Source: Coprobacillus sp.
Lineage (GTDB): Bacteria; Bacillota_I; Bacilli_A; RFN20; CAG-826
Length of the DNA: 35,066 bases
Direction: 5' to 3'
Assembly: GCA_021203745.1 (NCBI GenBank)
Contig: JAJQAP010000014.1
Span: 1-35,066 of the forward strand
Part shown: one piece after another, positions 15,700-22,357 of the stretch
Position numbering within the stretch: the stretch's first letter is position 1
How the letters are laid out: each line of letters opens with the position of its first letter
The notes under the pieces: model-generated
Database searches by the model: none
What the model was told of the DNA's origin: nothing
Seen by the model: the letters and a program-made list of their open reading frames with translations, nothing else
Translations under genes and position numbers: made by a program

Positions 15700-17370
15700 A
15701 TGAAAAAGAAATTATTAACCGCTATGGCGGCCCTTGTCCTCGTCCTTGGTGTCGGGTCTACCACATCTTGTGATGGAAATAATGATGCCACCCTTTATAC
15801 AATCAGCGACCTTTTAGTGTATGATCGTTTTACCGAACAGTTTGACCTCACTGGTCAAAAAGTCAGTCTCGAAAACGTCATTGTGACATCAAGTCATGGT
15901 AATTCTATTACCGTTAGTGAATATGATGGAGTTACCGCAATCGAAGTGATTTTAGCTGATAATAGTCCTGAAGTGACAATTGAAACACTCGTCAATGTCA
16001 CAGGCACCATGAATACATATCATGGCAGAGCGCAAATTATCGATGCCACTGTCGAAACCGTCGATACTGACCAACAAAACTTCTACTACACAACAGGATT
16101 TACTCGTGCCGCTGGTTTTGATAACTACGGAAGACTCGATTCTGGTGTTATCGGTGGTGCTAGCCAAAAGACCGATGGCACATTAAGCCCAATTAAACTC
16201 AGATTAATCTCTTATAATGGAGTAAAAGAGTATAAAGAGGGTGAAGATATTATCCTTACCGTGGCTTATCAAGGAACAGATTATGATGATCCTTATAACT
16301 GGCTTGAACTAGTCCTATTTGGTGATAGTGACCAAGCCACAATTGCTTATTACAATGCCTTCTTCTTTGGCACTGATACTGCCGTCTCTTGGAGCTCTCC
16401 ATTTAGCACTGGGCGAGCGGATCGTTCGATTATCCCTGCGGGATGGACTGGTATAGCGGAGGGTGAGTACTTTGCTTGTACGCTCTTACACTTCTTCTAC
16501 GATGAAGAGTTAAACCCAGATTATGGATCAATGTTCTTCCTCGATAATGTTTGCTTACAATATATTGATAGCTTTGAACTTTACGATGAAGAATCTGATT
16601 TAGGTAATGATCTTGCTAGGTTTGAGACTGCCTTTAATGAAGGAAAAGATGTCAGCTATACAAACACTATCACCTATTCCTATAAAGAGGGTGAAACAAT
16701 TACTCTCGAAGAGTATTACTCAATGAATAGCGCTGCTTACAACCGTTATTTAAATAACCTTGAAACAATCGATAGTGATACCTTTACAGTAAAGGCTACG
16801 CAAAACTACTTTGCCTGGGAAGAAATCTACTATTCCGATCTAACTGATGAAGATAGCTTATCTTATCAAGGAGAAGTTCTTTATACCTATACTGATAGCG
16901 ATGGTTTAACTACAACCGCGCAACTAGACTTTGATGATCAAACTACCTTTAAAGCCTTCCTTGAAAGTGGAACTCTTACAAGTTACACCGATTATATTAC
17001 TTATAACTATGATGGATATGTTTGGACTGACCTAGTCTACTCACTCTTTGATCTCTTTAGTTATTACAACTATTCACGTTCATTCCATCAGACTAATACT
17101 TCCTATACATTAAACGATGACGCTTTAATCGATTATCTCTGGGATGTCCTTGATGCCTTCTTCATGGGATACTCTGATGATTATTATGACTATTATGGTT
17201 ATGCCTTTGATCTCAATAGTTTAACTTATAATAGCAACACAAACACATTAAAATCTAATTACGATTTGGGTGGATGGTACTATGCTGATACATACTATAC
17301 CTCTGTCCTATATCTTGATTATGTCGTCGATAACGTATTAGTACTAGACTTTGGGACTGAAGCTGAATAA
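15700..17370 (+). CDS. Lipoprotein B, paralogue of the preceding gene
   Basis: 556 residues. Signal peptide MKKKLLTAMAALVLVLGVGS with lipobox STTSC (Cys about 24; Thr at -3 is atypical). The N-terminal domain repeats the OB-fold-like pattern of lipoprotein A: TISDLLVYDR, GQKVSLENVIV, GNSITVSEYD, VNVTGTMNTYHGRAQIIDATV. The middle shares HFFYDEEL, FLDNVC and ELYDEES with it; the C-terminal third has diverged, with a Tyr-rich YSDDYYDYYGYAF segment. The two arose by tandem duplication but are separately terminated. The nearest Shine-Dalgarno (AAAGGAG, 15676-15682) is 17 nt from ATG across an A-rich spacer, unusually far. Function unknown. Confidence 0.8.
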   Translation: MKKKLLTAMAALVLVLGVGSTTSCDGNNDATLYTISDLLVYDRFTEQFDLTGQKVSLENVIVTSSHGNSITVSEYDGVTAIEVILADNSPEVTIETLVNVTGTMNTYHGRAQIIDATVETVDTDQQNFYYTTGFTRAAGFDNYGRLDSGVIGGASQKTDGTLSPIKLRLISYNGVKEYKEGEDIILTVAYQGTDYDDPYNWLELVLFGDSDQATIAYYNAFFFGTDTAVSWSSPFSTGRADRSIIPAGWTGIAEGEYFACTLLHFFYDEELNPDYGSMFFLDNVCLQYIDSFELYDEESDLGNDLARFETAFNEGKDVSYTNTITYSYKEGETITLEEYYSMNSAAYNRYLNNLETIDSDTFTVKATQNYFAWEEIYYSDLTDEDSLSYQGEVLYTYTDSDGLTTTAQLDFDDQTTFKAFLESGTLTSYTDYITYNYDGYVWTDLVYSLFDLFSYYNYSRSFHQTNTSYTLNDDALIDYLWDVLDAFFMGYSDDYYDYYGYAFDLNSLTYNSNTNTLKSNYDLGGWYYADTYYTSVLYLDYVVDNVLVLDFGTEAE

Positions 17371-17393
17371 TCAATAATTATCATCTAAAAAAT

Positions 17394-17418
17394 AAACCCT
17401 CTCTTTGAGAGGGTTTTT
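17394..17418 (+). terminator. Terminator after lipoprotein B
   Basis: 10-bp stem AAACCCTCTC (17394-17403) and GAGAGGGTTT (17407-17416), loop TTT, followed by more T. Confidence 0.9.
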
Positions 17419-17442
17419 CTTAATCAATGATATTTATTATAG

Positions 17443-17448
17443 TATAAT
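17443..17448 (+). promoter_or_regulatory. -10 box of glycerol-3-phosphate oxidoreductase operon (leaderless type)
   Basis: Consensus TATAAT ends 6 nt before ATG 17455. No Shine-Dalgarno lies before the start. Confidence 0.6.
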
Positions 17449-17454
17449 AAAAGT

Positions 17455-18891
17455 ATGTACGATGTGCTAATTATTGGAGCAGGAGTTATAGGTGGGTTTA
17501 TTGGCCGAGACCTAGCAAGATATAAACTAAAAGTTTGTGTTTTAGAGAAAAACAACGATGTAACGAGTGGGTCTAGCGCCTCTAACAGCGCCATCATCCA
17601 TTCAGGGTATGACCCAAAAGAAGGTTCTTTAAAACAGAAGTTTAATCTTTTAGGTAATCCCGCTTTTGATAAAGTGTGCGATGAACTAGATGTCCCCTTT
17701 AAGAGAGTGGGCTCTTTAACACTCGCTACAAGTGAAGATGAATTAAATTCTATTAAAGATCTTTATAAACAAGGGCAATCCTATAAAGTAAAGGTATCTT
17801 TACTTAATAGGCAAGAGGTTAAAGCCCTTGAACCAAATATCTCTGATGATGTGCTTGGAGGGTTATACGCTCCTAGTGCCGCTATCATTGATCCTTTCTC
17901 ACTCACTAATCATCTCTTTGAAAACGCAATAGATAATGGTGTTAAACTCTTTTTAAACCAAGAGGTTATAGATATATCTTTAACTTCAAAAGGAAGCTAT
18001 GAAGTAAAAACAAAAGATAACCTATATAGAAGTAAAGTAGTGATAAACTGTGCAGGACTCTATGCAGACAAAGTTGCCGAGATGATTGAAGACGTACCTT
18101 GGAAAATCATTCCAAAGAAGGGTCAATACTATGTCATAGACCACAGCGCAAAACCATTTGTTAATCATATAATATTTCCTACGCCTACGCTTAAAGGAAA
18201 AGGTATCCTTGTTACCCCCACAGCAATGGGAGATTATCTAGTGGGACCAACATCGGATATCGTTGATGATGTTGATGATACCTCCACAAACTCACTTACA
18301 GGAGCATATATTAAAGAGAATGCTTCTAAACTAATAAAAGATATCCCCTTTAAAGACTCTATAAGGGTATTTTCCGGAGTAAGAGCGGCTTCCTCAACAG
18401 GAGACTTTATTATTGAAGGATTACCCACTCATAAAACCTTTATTAATGTCGCAGGTATTGAATCTCCTGGATTGTCTTCTTCTCCAGCGATTGGGGATTA
18501 TGTCGTTAAGAAGCTTGTCTTGCCTTTATTCCCTAATATAAAAGAAAAACCTTACTTTAACCCAAGAGTAAGAAGGTATATAAGGTTTAAAGATTTAACT
18601 GAAAAAGAAAAAGAAGAACTTATAAAGAAAGACCCCAGTTATGGAGAGATAGTCTGCGTTTGTGAACAGATCAGCCTAGGAGAAATACTCGACCTCTTTA
18701 CTAGACCTAATCCCCCAACCTCCATAAAAGCGATAAGAAAGAGACTAGAACTTGGTTTTGGCAAGTGCCAAGGAGGATTTTGCACTCCTAAACTAGTCAA
18801 GATACTCGCCTCTTATTTTAAAGTGGATATGAACGAAATTAATTATGATAACCAGTCTTCTTATATCTTAAAGGAGAAAGTCAAAAAATGA
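17455..18891 (+). CDS. glpA: FAD-dependent glycerol-3-phosphate dehydrogenase-like (GlpA type) with BFD-like [2Fe-2S] domain
   Basis: 478 residues. N-terminal DAO fold with FAD-binding GAGVIGG (8-14) and SGSSASNSAIIHSGYDP, family features of GlpA and the related L-2-hydroxyglutarate oxidases. The C-terminal BFD-like domain has four cysteines in the pattern C401-x-C403 and C438-x4-C443 (VCVCEQ and KCQGGFC), expected to bind [2Fe-2S]. First gene of a three-gene operon with a second flavoprotein and a DUF1667 protein, an arrangement known from Firmicutes and Thermotoga, where the three are thought to form a glycerol-3-phosphate oxidoreductase complex. Another hydroxy-acid substrate cannot be excluded. 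ATGA overlap with the next gene; no glpK or glpF is visible here. Confidence 0.85.
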   Translation: MYDVLIIGAGVIGGFIGRDLARYKLKVCVLEKNNDVTSGSSASNSAIIHSGYDPKEGSLKQKFNLLGNPAFDKVCDELDVPFKRVGSLTLATSEDELNSIKDLYKQGQSYKVKVSLLNRQEVKALEPNISDDVLGGLYAPSAAIIDPFSLTNHLFENAIDNGVKLFLNQEVIDISLTSKGSYEVKTKDNLYRSKVVINCAGLYADKVAEMIEDVPWKIIPKKGQYYVIDHSAKPFVNHIIFPTPTLKGKGILVTPTAMGDYLVGPTSDIVDDVDDTSTNSLTGAYIKENASKLIKDIPFKDSIRVFSGVRAASSTGDFIIEGLPTHKTFINVAGIESPGLSSSPAIGDYVVKKLVLPLFPNIKEKPYFNPRVRRYIRFKDLTEKEKEELIKKDPSYGEIVCVCEQISLGEILDLFTRPNPPTSIKAIRKRLELGFGKCQGGFCTPKLVKILASYFKVDMNEINYDNQSSYILKEKVKK

Positions 18892-20135
18892 TTAAAAAGG
18901 ATTTAGTCATTATTGGGGGAGGCTCCGCAGGTATGGGGGCGGCTCTACAAGCTAATAAACTTGGGATTAAGTCTATTTTAATCATCGAAAAAGAAGACAC
19001 ACTAGGAGGAATCCTCAATCAGTGTATCCATACTGGCTTTGGACTAATTGAGTATAAAGAAGAGTTAACAGGACCTGAGTTTTTAACGAGACTCGAAGAT
19101 AAAGTAAAAGAAGAAGGGATCGAGTATAAACTATCCTCAACTGTCCTTAGTGTCTCAAAGGATAAAGTGGTGACCTACTCTAACAGTAAAGAAGGAGTAA
19201 GAGAAGTGCACGCAAAAGCAATCATCTATGCAGGCGGATGTTATGAAAGAAACGCTGGAGAAATAGAGTTAGGGGGCAAAAGAATATCAGGAATAATAAC
19301 GGCAGGACAAGCCCAGAAGTATTTAAATATCTATGGATACCTAGTAGGGAAAAAGATTGTAATACTAGGAAGTGGCGATATCGGTCTTATTATGGCACGC
19401 CGCTTCACGTTAGAAGGGGCAAAAGTTATCTGTGTTGCAGAGCTATCCCCATACTGCAACGGACTTAACCGAAATGTCGTTCAATGCTTAAATGACTTTG
19501 ATATACCACTTTACTTAAGCACCACAGTAAAAGAGGTTAAAGGGAAAGACCATGTTGAAAGTGTAACACTTGTTAGTGTCGATTCTAAAGGCACACCAAT
19601 TGAGGGAACTGAAAGAGAAATAGAGTGCGATACACTCTGCCTCTCAGTCGGACTAGTCCCATATCTTGGTCCACTTAATAATCTTGATTTGGTTAAAGAT
19701 AAGGCAGGACGTATCGCTGTAAATCAGTACAAAGAGTCATCTTTACCCGGTCTATTTATATGTGGAAACGCTCTCCATGTTCATGATATTGTGGACTATG
19801 TTGTGGAGGAAGCAAGAGAAGCGGCAAAAGGGGCAAAAGCATACCTAGATAACGAGCTTTCAAGTCAGACTGAAACAAAGATTACCTACGGCTCTAATAT
19901 TAACTATGTTGTCCCGCAGTCTGTTGCCACCCCAATCCTTACTGACTTTACCCTTAAGTTTAGGGTGAGATCTAATCTAAAAGATGTCTCAGTTTATATA
20001 TACAATAATGATACTTTAATTAGTAAAACTAATTATACAGCGCTTATCCCTTCCCAAATGGTGATGATTAACCTAAAAAAAGATAAGTTAGAAGAACCCA
20101 TTAACCTATCTATAAAAGTCGAGGAAAGAAAATGA
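18888..20135 (+). CDS. NAD(P)/FAD-dependent oxidoreductase, partner of GlpA-like protein
   Basis: 415 residues. Two dinucleotide folds: FAD-binding IIGGGSAGMGAA (8-19) and a second, NAD-type, VILGSGDIGLIMARR (about 157-171). The family-specific GGILNQCIHTGFGL (about 40-53) and GLFICGNALHVHDIVD near the C-terminus are seen. It belongs to the pyridine-nucleotide-disulfide oxidoreductase superfamily but shows no CxxxxC redox disulfide, as in GlpA-associated and opine/glycine-oxidase subunit proteins. It probably carries electrons between the GlpA-like subunit and NAD or another acceptor (inference). Overlaps both neighbours by ATGA, indicating translational coupling. Confidence 0.88.
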   Translation: MIKKDLVIIGGGSAGMGAALQANKLGIKSILIIEKEDTLGGILNQCIHTGFGLIEYKEELTGPEFLTRLEDKVKEEGIEYKLSSTVLSVSKDKVVTYSNSKEGVREVHAKAIIYAGGCYERNAGEIELGGKRISGIITAGQAQKYLNIYGYLVGKKIVILGSGDIGLIMARRFTLEGAKVICVAELSPYCNGLNRNVVQCLNDFDIPLYLSTTVKEVKGKDHVESVTLVSVDSKGTPIEGTEREIECDTLCLSVGLVPYLGPLNNLDLVKDKAGRIAVNQYKESSLPGLFICGNALHVHDIVDYVVEEAREAAKGAKAYLDNELSSQTETKITYGSNINYVVPQSVATPILTDFTLKFRVRSNLKDVSVYIYNNDTLISKTNYTALIPSQMVMINLKKDKLEEPINLSIKVEERK

Positions 20136-20473
20136 AAGAGTTAGTGTGTATTTGCTGCCCAAGAGGATGTAACCTTACTATCGATGAGGATGGTAAAGTA
20201 AGTGGTAACTTCTGCCCTAAAGGGAAAGAGTACGCTCTTGAAGAGACTAGTGCCCCTAAGCGCACCCTTACGACTTTTATTCGTGTGCAAAATAGAAAAG
20301 ACACCATGCTATCAGTAAAAACAAGTGGGGCTATCCCCAAAGAGAAGATGGGGGAGTTAATGGCATATATCAACGTCTTAAAAGTCAAGGCGCCTATCCA
20401 AATTGGGGATGTTATTGTCACTGATATATTAGGACTTGGGGTTAACCTAGTGGCCACAAAAAATATTTTATAA
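20132..20473 (+). CDS. DUF1667 cysteine-rich protein
   Basis: 113 residues. Cysteines at 6, 8, 9 and 13 (CICCPRGC) and at 29 (GNFCPKGKEYALEE) could hold a metal or Fe-S centre. The CPxGC opening, FCPKGKEYALEE and late PIQIGDVIVTDILGLGVNLVATKN are the DUF1667 pattern. In this family the gene regularly follows a GlpA-like and a NAD/FAD oxidoreductase, as here (ATGA overlap), suggesting an electron-transfer subunit. The stop codon lies within an AT-only hairpin. Confidence 0.88.
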   Translation: MKELVCICCPRGCNLTIDEDGKVSGNFCPKGKEYALEETSAPKRTLTTFIRVQNRKDTMLSVKTSGAIPKEKMGELMAYINVLKVKAPIQIGDVIVTDILGLGVNLVATKNIL

Positions 20474-20485
20474 AAATATTTCTTT
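20461..20485 (+). terminator. AT-only hairpin at end of oxidoreductase operon
   Basis: Arms AAATATTTT (20461-20469) and AAAATATTT (20473-20481) with a 3-nt loop, then CTTTT. Weak stem without G-C pairs; terminator function is likely but not certain. Confidence 0.4.
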
Positions 20486-20503
20486 TAATGAATATATCTA
20501 ATT

Positions 20504-20561
20504 TGATAGAATAATTACAGGAACTTTTCCATAAGAATTATTTTATTTTACTTGATAGAAT
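20504..20561 (+). promoter_or_regulatory. Two tandem extended -10 promoters before RNase J-like gene
   Basis: The sequence TTGATAGAAT occurs twice; each contains an extended -10 TGA-TAGAAT (20504-20512 and 20553-20561). The first has TTAATG 16 bp upstream. The second would start near 20568, giving a leader with GAAAGGAG. Function inferred from spacing only. Confidence 0.45.
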
Positions 20562-20591
20562 CGTCAAAAATTTAGTTTTGAAAGGAGTTTT

Positions 20592-22289
20592 ATGGCCGAT
20601 AGTATTAAAGTGGTCGCTTTAGGCGGGCTTGATGAAAGTGGCAGAGATTGTTATGTCGTCGAAATAAACGATGACATCTTTGTCTTTGATTGTGGTCTTT
20701 CTTTCCCTGATAAATCCACCCCTGGAATTGACTATTTTATTCCTAATGACGATTACCTAGTCGAAAATAAAGATCGTTTAAAAGCCTATATCTTAACCCA
20801 TGGGCACGATGAAAATATCGGTGGTATTCTCTACCTTTATAACCAAGCCCCCGCCCCGATATACTGCACAAACGCGACAAAAACCATTTTACTGGCGGAG
20901 GCGGAGTTTACCCATGTTAAAGTGCCTAAGTTTAACTTTGTGATTATTGAACCTAGTTCCACTCAAGTAATCGCTGGTCATACATTCCAGTTTTTCCAAA
21001 CCGCGCATAACGCTCCTAAATCCTTTGGGGTGGCTCTTGAAACCGACAGGGGTAATATCGTTTATACCTCTGATTTTATCGTGGACTACACTGTGGATGA
21101 TCCTGACTACTACTTTGATTTAAATAAACTCTCTTCTATCGCGGAGAAAGGTACGCTTCTTTTAATGACTGAATCAAAAGGGGCTAATGGTCATGGATAC
21201 TGCTCCCCTCATCATAAACTAACCTCAGTTATTGAAAAGTATTTTACTAATAACGATAATCGTATATTTATCGCCCTTTTCTATCAAAACCTTTTTAGGA
21301 TTACCGAAGTCTTTAATCTCTGTAAAACCCATCATAAAAAGATCTATCCTTATGACGCTTTTACAAGGAGATTCCTCGATATTCTCTTTAAAGAAAATTC
21401 CACAATGCCAATAAAAAAAGAAGACCTTCTCTCTAAAGAAGATCTCTTAAGAGCAAGACAAAGAGATGTTGTAGTCTTAATGCTAGGACAAGGAGACGAA
21501 CTATATAGCTCAATTATCTCTTTAGCAAAGCATGAAAACGAAGATAAGAGAGTGGTCCTCACCAAAGATGATACCTTTATTGTCGCCGCTATCCCAAACC
21601 CTTCCTTTGAATCAATTGCCACAAGAACCATCGATTACCTTTATAGAGCGGGTTGTGAAGTTGTTTGGCCCGCCAAAAAGAAAGTCATCTCTATGCACGC
21701 TGAACAAGATGATTTAAAGCTTATGCTCTCTTTACTTAGACCTAAGTACTATTTACCAGTAAGAGGCTCATATGTCAATTTAATGCATAACGCTAAACTT
21801 GCTCTTTCTATGGGGATAGGACTTAACCACTCTAACGTCTTTATTCTAGATAACGGCACTCAACTAGTCTTTAACGAAGATAAAGTTCAACTTCTTTCAA
21901 ATATCAACAACAGAATCCATGCTTGGCCCACGATGGTAGATGGACTAGGTTATATTAAAGAAGGAGAAGAATTAGTGGATGATAGAAAGAAGCTATCAGT
22001 AGATGGTGTTACCATTTTAGCGGCAACGGTATCTAAATCTAAGCACAAAATCATCGCTGGTCCTGATTGTCAGATGAGGGGTTTTGTCTTTGCAAAAGAC
22101 GCCGAACCAATCTTAAAGAGTATCTCAAATATCTTCGTTGAGGAGATCAATAACATTTTAGTGCTTCCAAACTTTAACTTTGATTTTGAACCCTACTACG
22201 AAGAGATAGAGGAGCGTATTAAGAAGTGGATTAGAAGAGAAAATGGTCGTGAACCCCTTGTGATGCTTGATGTCATCGTTATTGACTAA
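20592..22289 (+). CDS. rnjB: RNase J family protein with degenerate metal site (RNase J2-like)
   Basis: 565 residues: N-terminal beta-lactamase/beta-CASP core (from ALGGLDESGRDCYVVE) and the C-terminal J domain. Active RNase J has HGHxDH, H142, D164, SGHA and PVHGE. Here the first motif is HGHDEN (70-75), so the Asp and last His are replaced by Glu and Asn; H139 and D161 remain; SMHA (H379) remains; PVHGE is PVRGS (R401 at the position of metal ligand H390 in Bacillus J1, consistent spacing). At least two ligand histidines are thus lost. Bacillus RNase J2 is similarly substituted and works in complex with J1, and rnjB there lies near spoIIIE, as this gene lies next to ftsK. I infer a J2-like structural partner; an active J1 should exist elsewhere. 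Confidence 0.85.
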   Translation: MADSIKVVALGGLDESGRDCYVVEINDDIFVFDCGLSFPDKSTPGIDYFIPNDDYLVENKDRLKAYILTHGHDENIGGILYLYNQAPAPIYCTNATKTILLAEAEFTHVKVPKFNFVIIEPSSTQVIAGHTFQFFQTAHNAPKSFGVALETDRGNIVYTSDFIVDYTVDDPDYYFDLNKLSSIAEKGTLLLMTESKGANGHGYCSPHHKLTSVIEKYFTNNDNRIFIALFYQNLFRITEVFNLCKTHHKKIYPYDAFTRRFLDILFKENSTMPIKKEDLLSKEDLLRARQRDVVVLMLGQGDELYSSIISLAKHENEDKRVVLTKDDTFIVAAIPNPSFESIATRTIDYLYRAGCEVVWPAKKKVISMHAEQDDLKLMLSLLRPKYYLPVRGSYVNLMHNAKLALSMGIGLNHSNVFILDNGTQLVFNEDKVQLLSNINNRIHAWPTMVDGLGYIKEGEELVDDRKKLSVDGVTILAATVSKSKHKIIAGPDCQMRGFVFAKDAEPILKSISNIFVEEINNILVLPNFNFDFEPYYEEIEERIKKWIRRENGREPLVMLDVIVID

Positions 22290-22306
22290 GCGGTATAAAT
22301 TCGTTT

Positions 22307-22345
22307 ATGTTGTTTTATTTATAGAAAAACAACATAAATTTTTTT
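22307..22345 (+). terminator. Terminator of RNase J-like gene, abutting ftsK promoter
   Basis: Perfect 10-bp arms ATGTTGTTTT (22307-22316) and AAAACAACAT (22326-22335) with a 9-nt loop, AAA, then seven T (22339-22345). The last T is the first base of the ftsK -10 box. Confidence 0.85.
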
Positions 22346-22350
22346 ATAAT
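22345..22350 (+). promoter_or_regulatory. ftsK -10 box (leaderless type)
   Basis: Consensus TATAAT ends 7 nt before ATG 22358; no Shine-Dalgarno. The -35 position falls in the terminator hairpin and has no good match. Confidence 0.5.
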
Positions 22351-22357
22351 TTATAAT

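Noticed and set aside
20110-20457. 115-codon reverse frame opposite DUF1667 gene
   Set aside because: No ribosome site, and the forward frame is a clear family member coupled to its operon.
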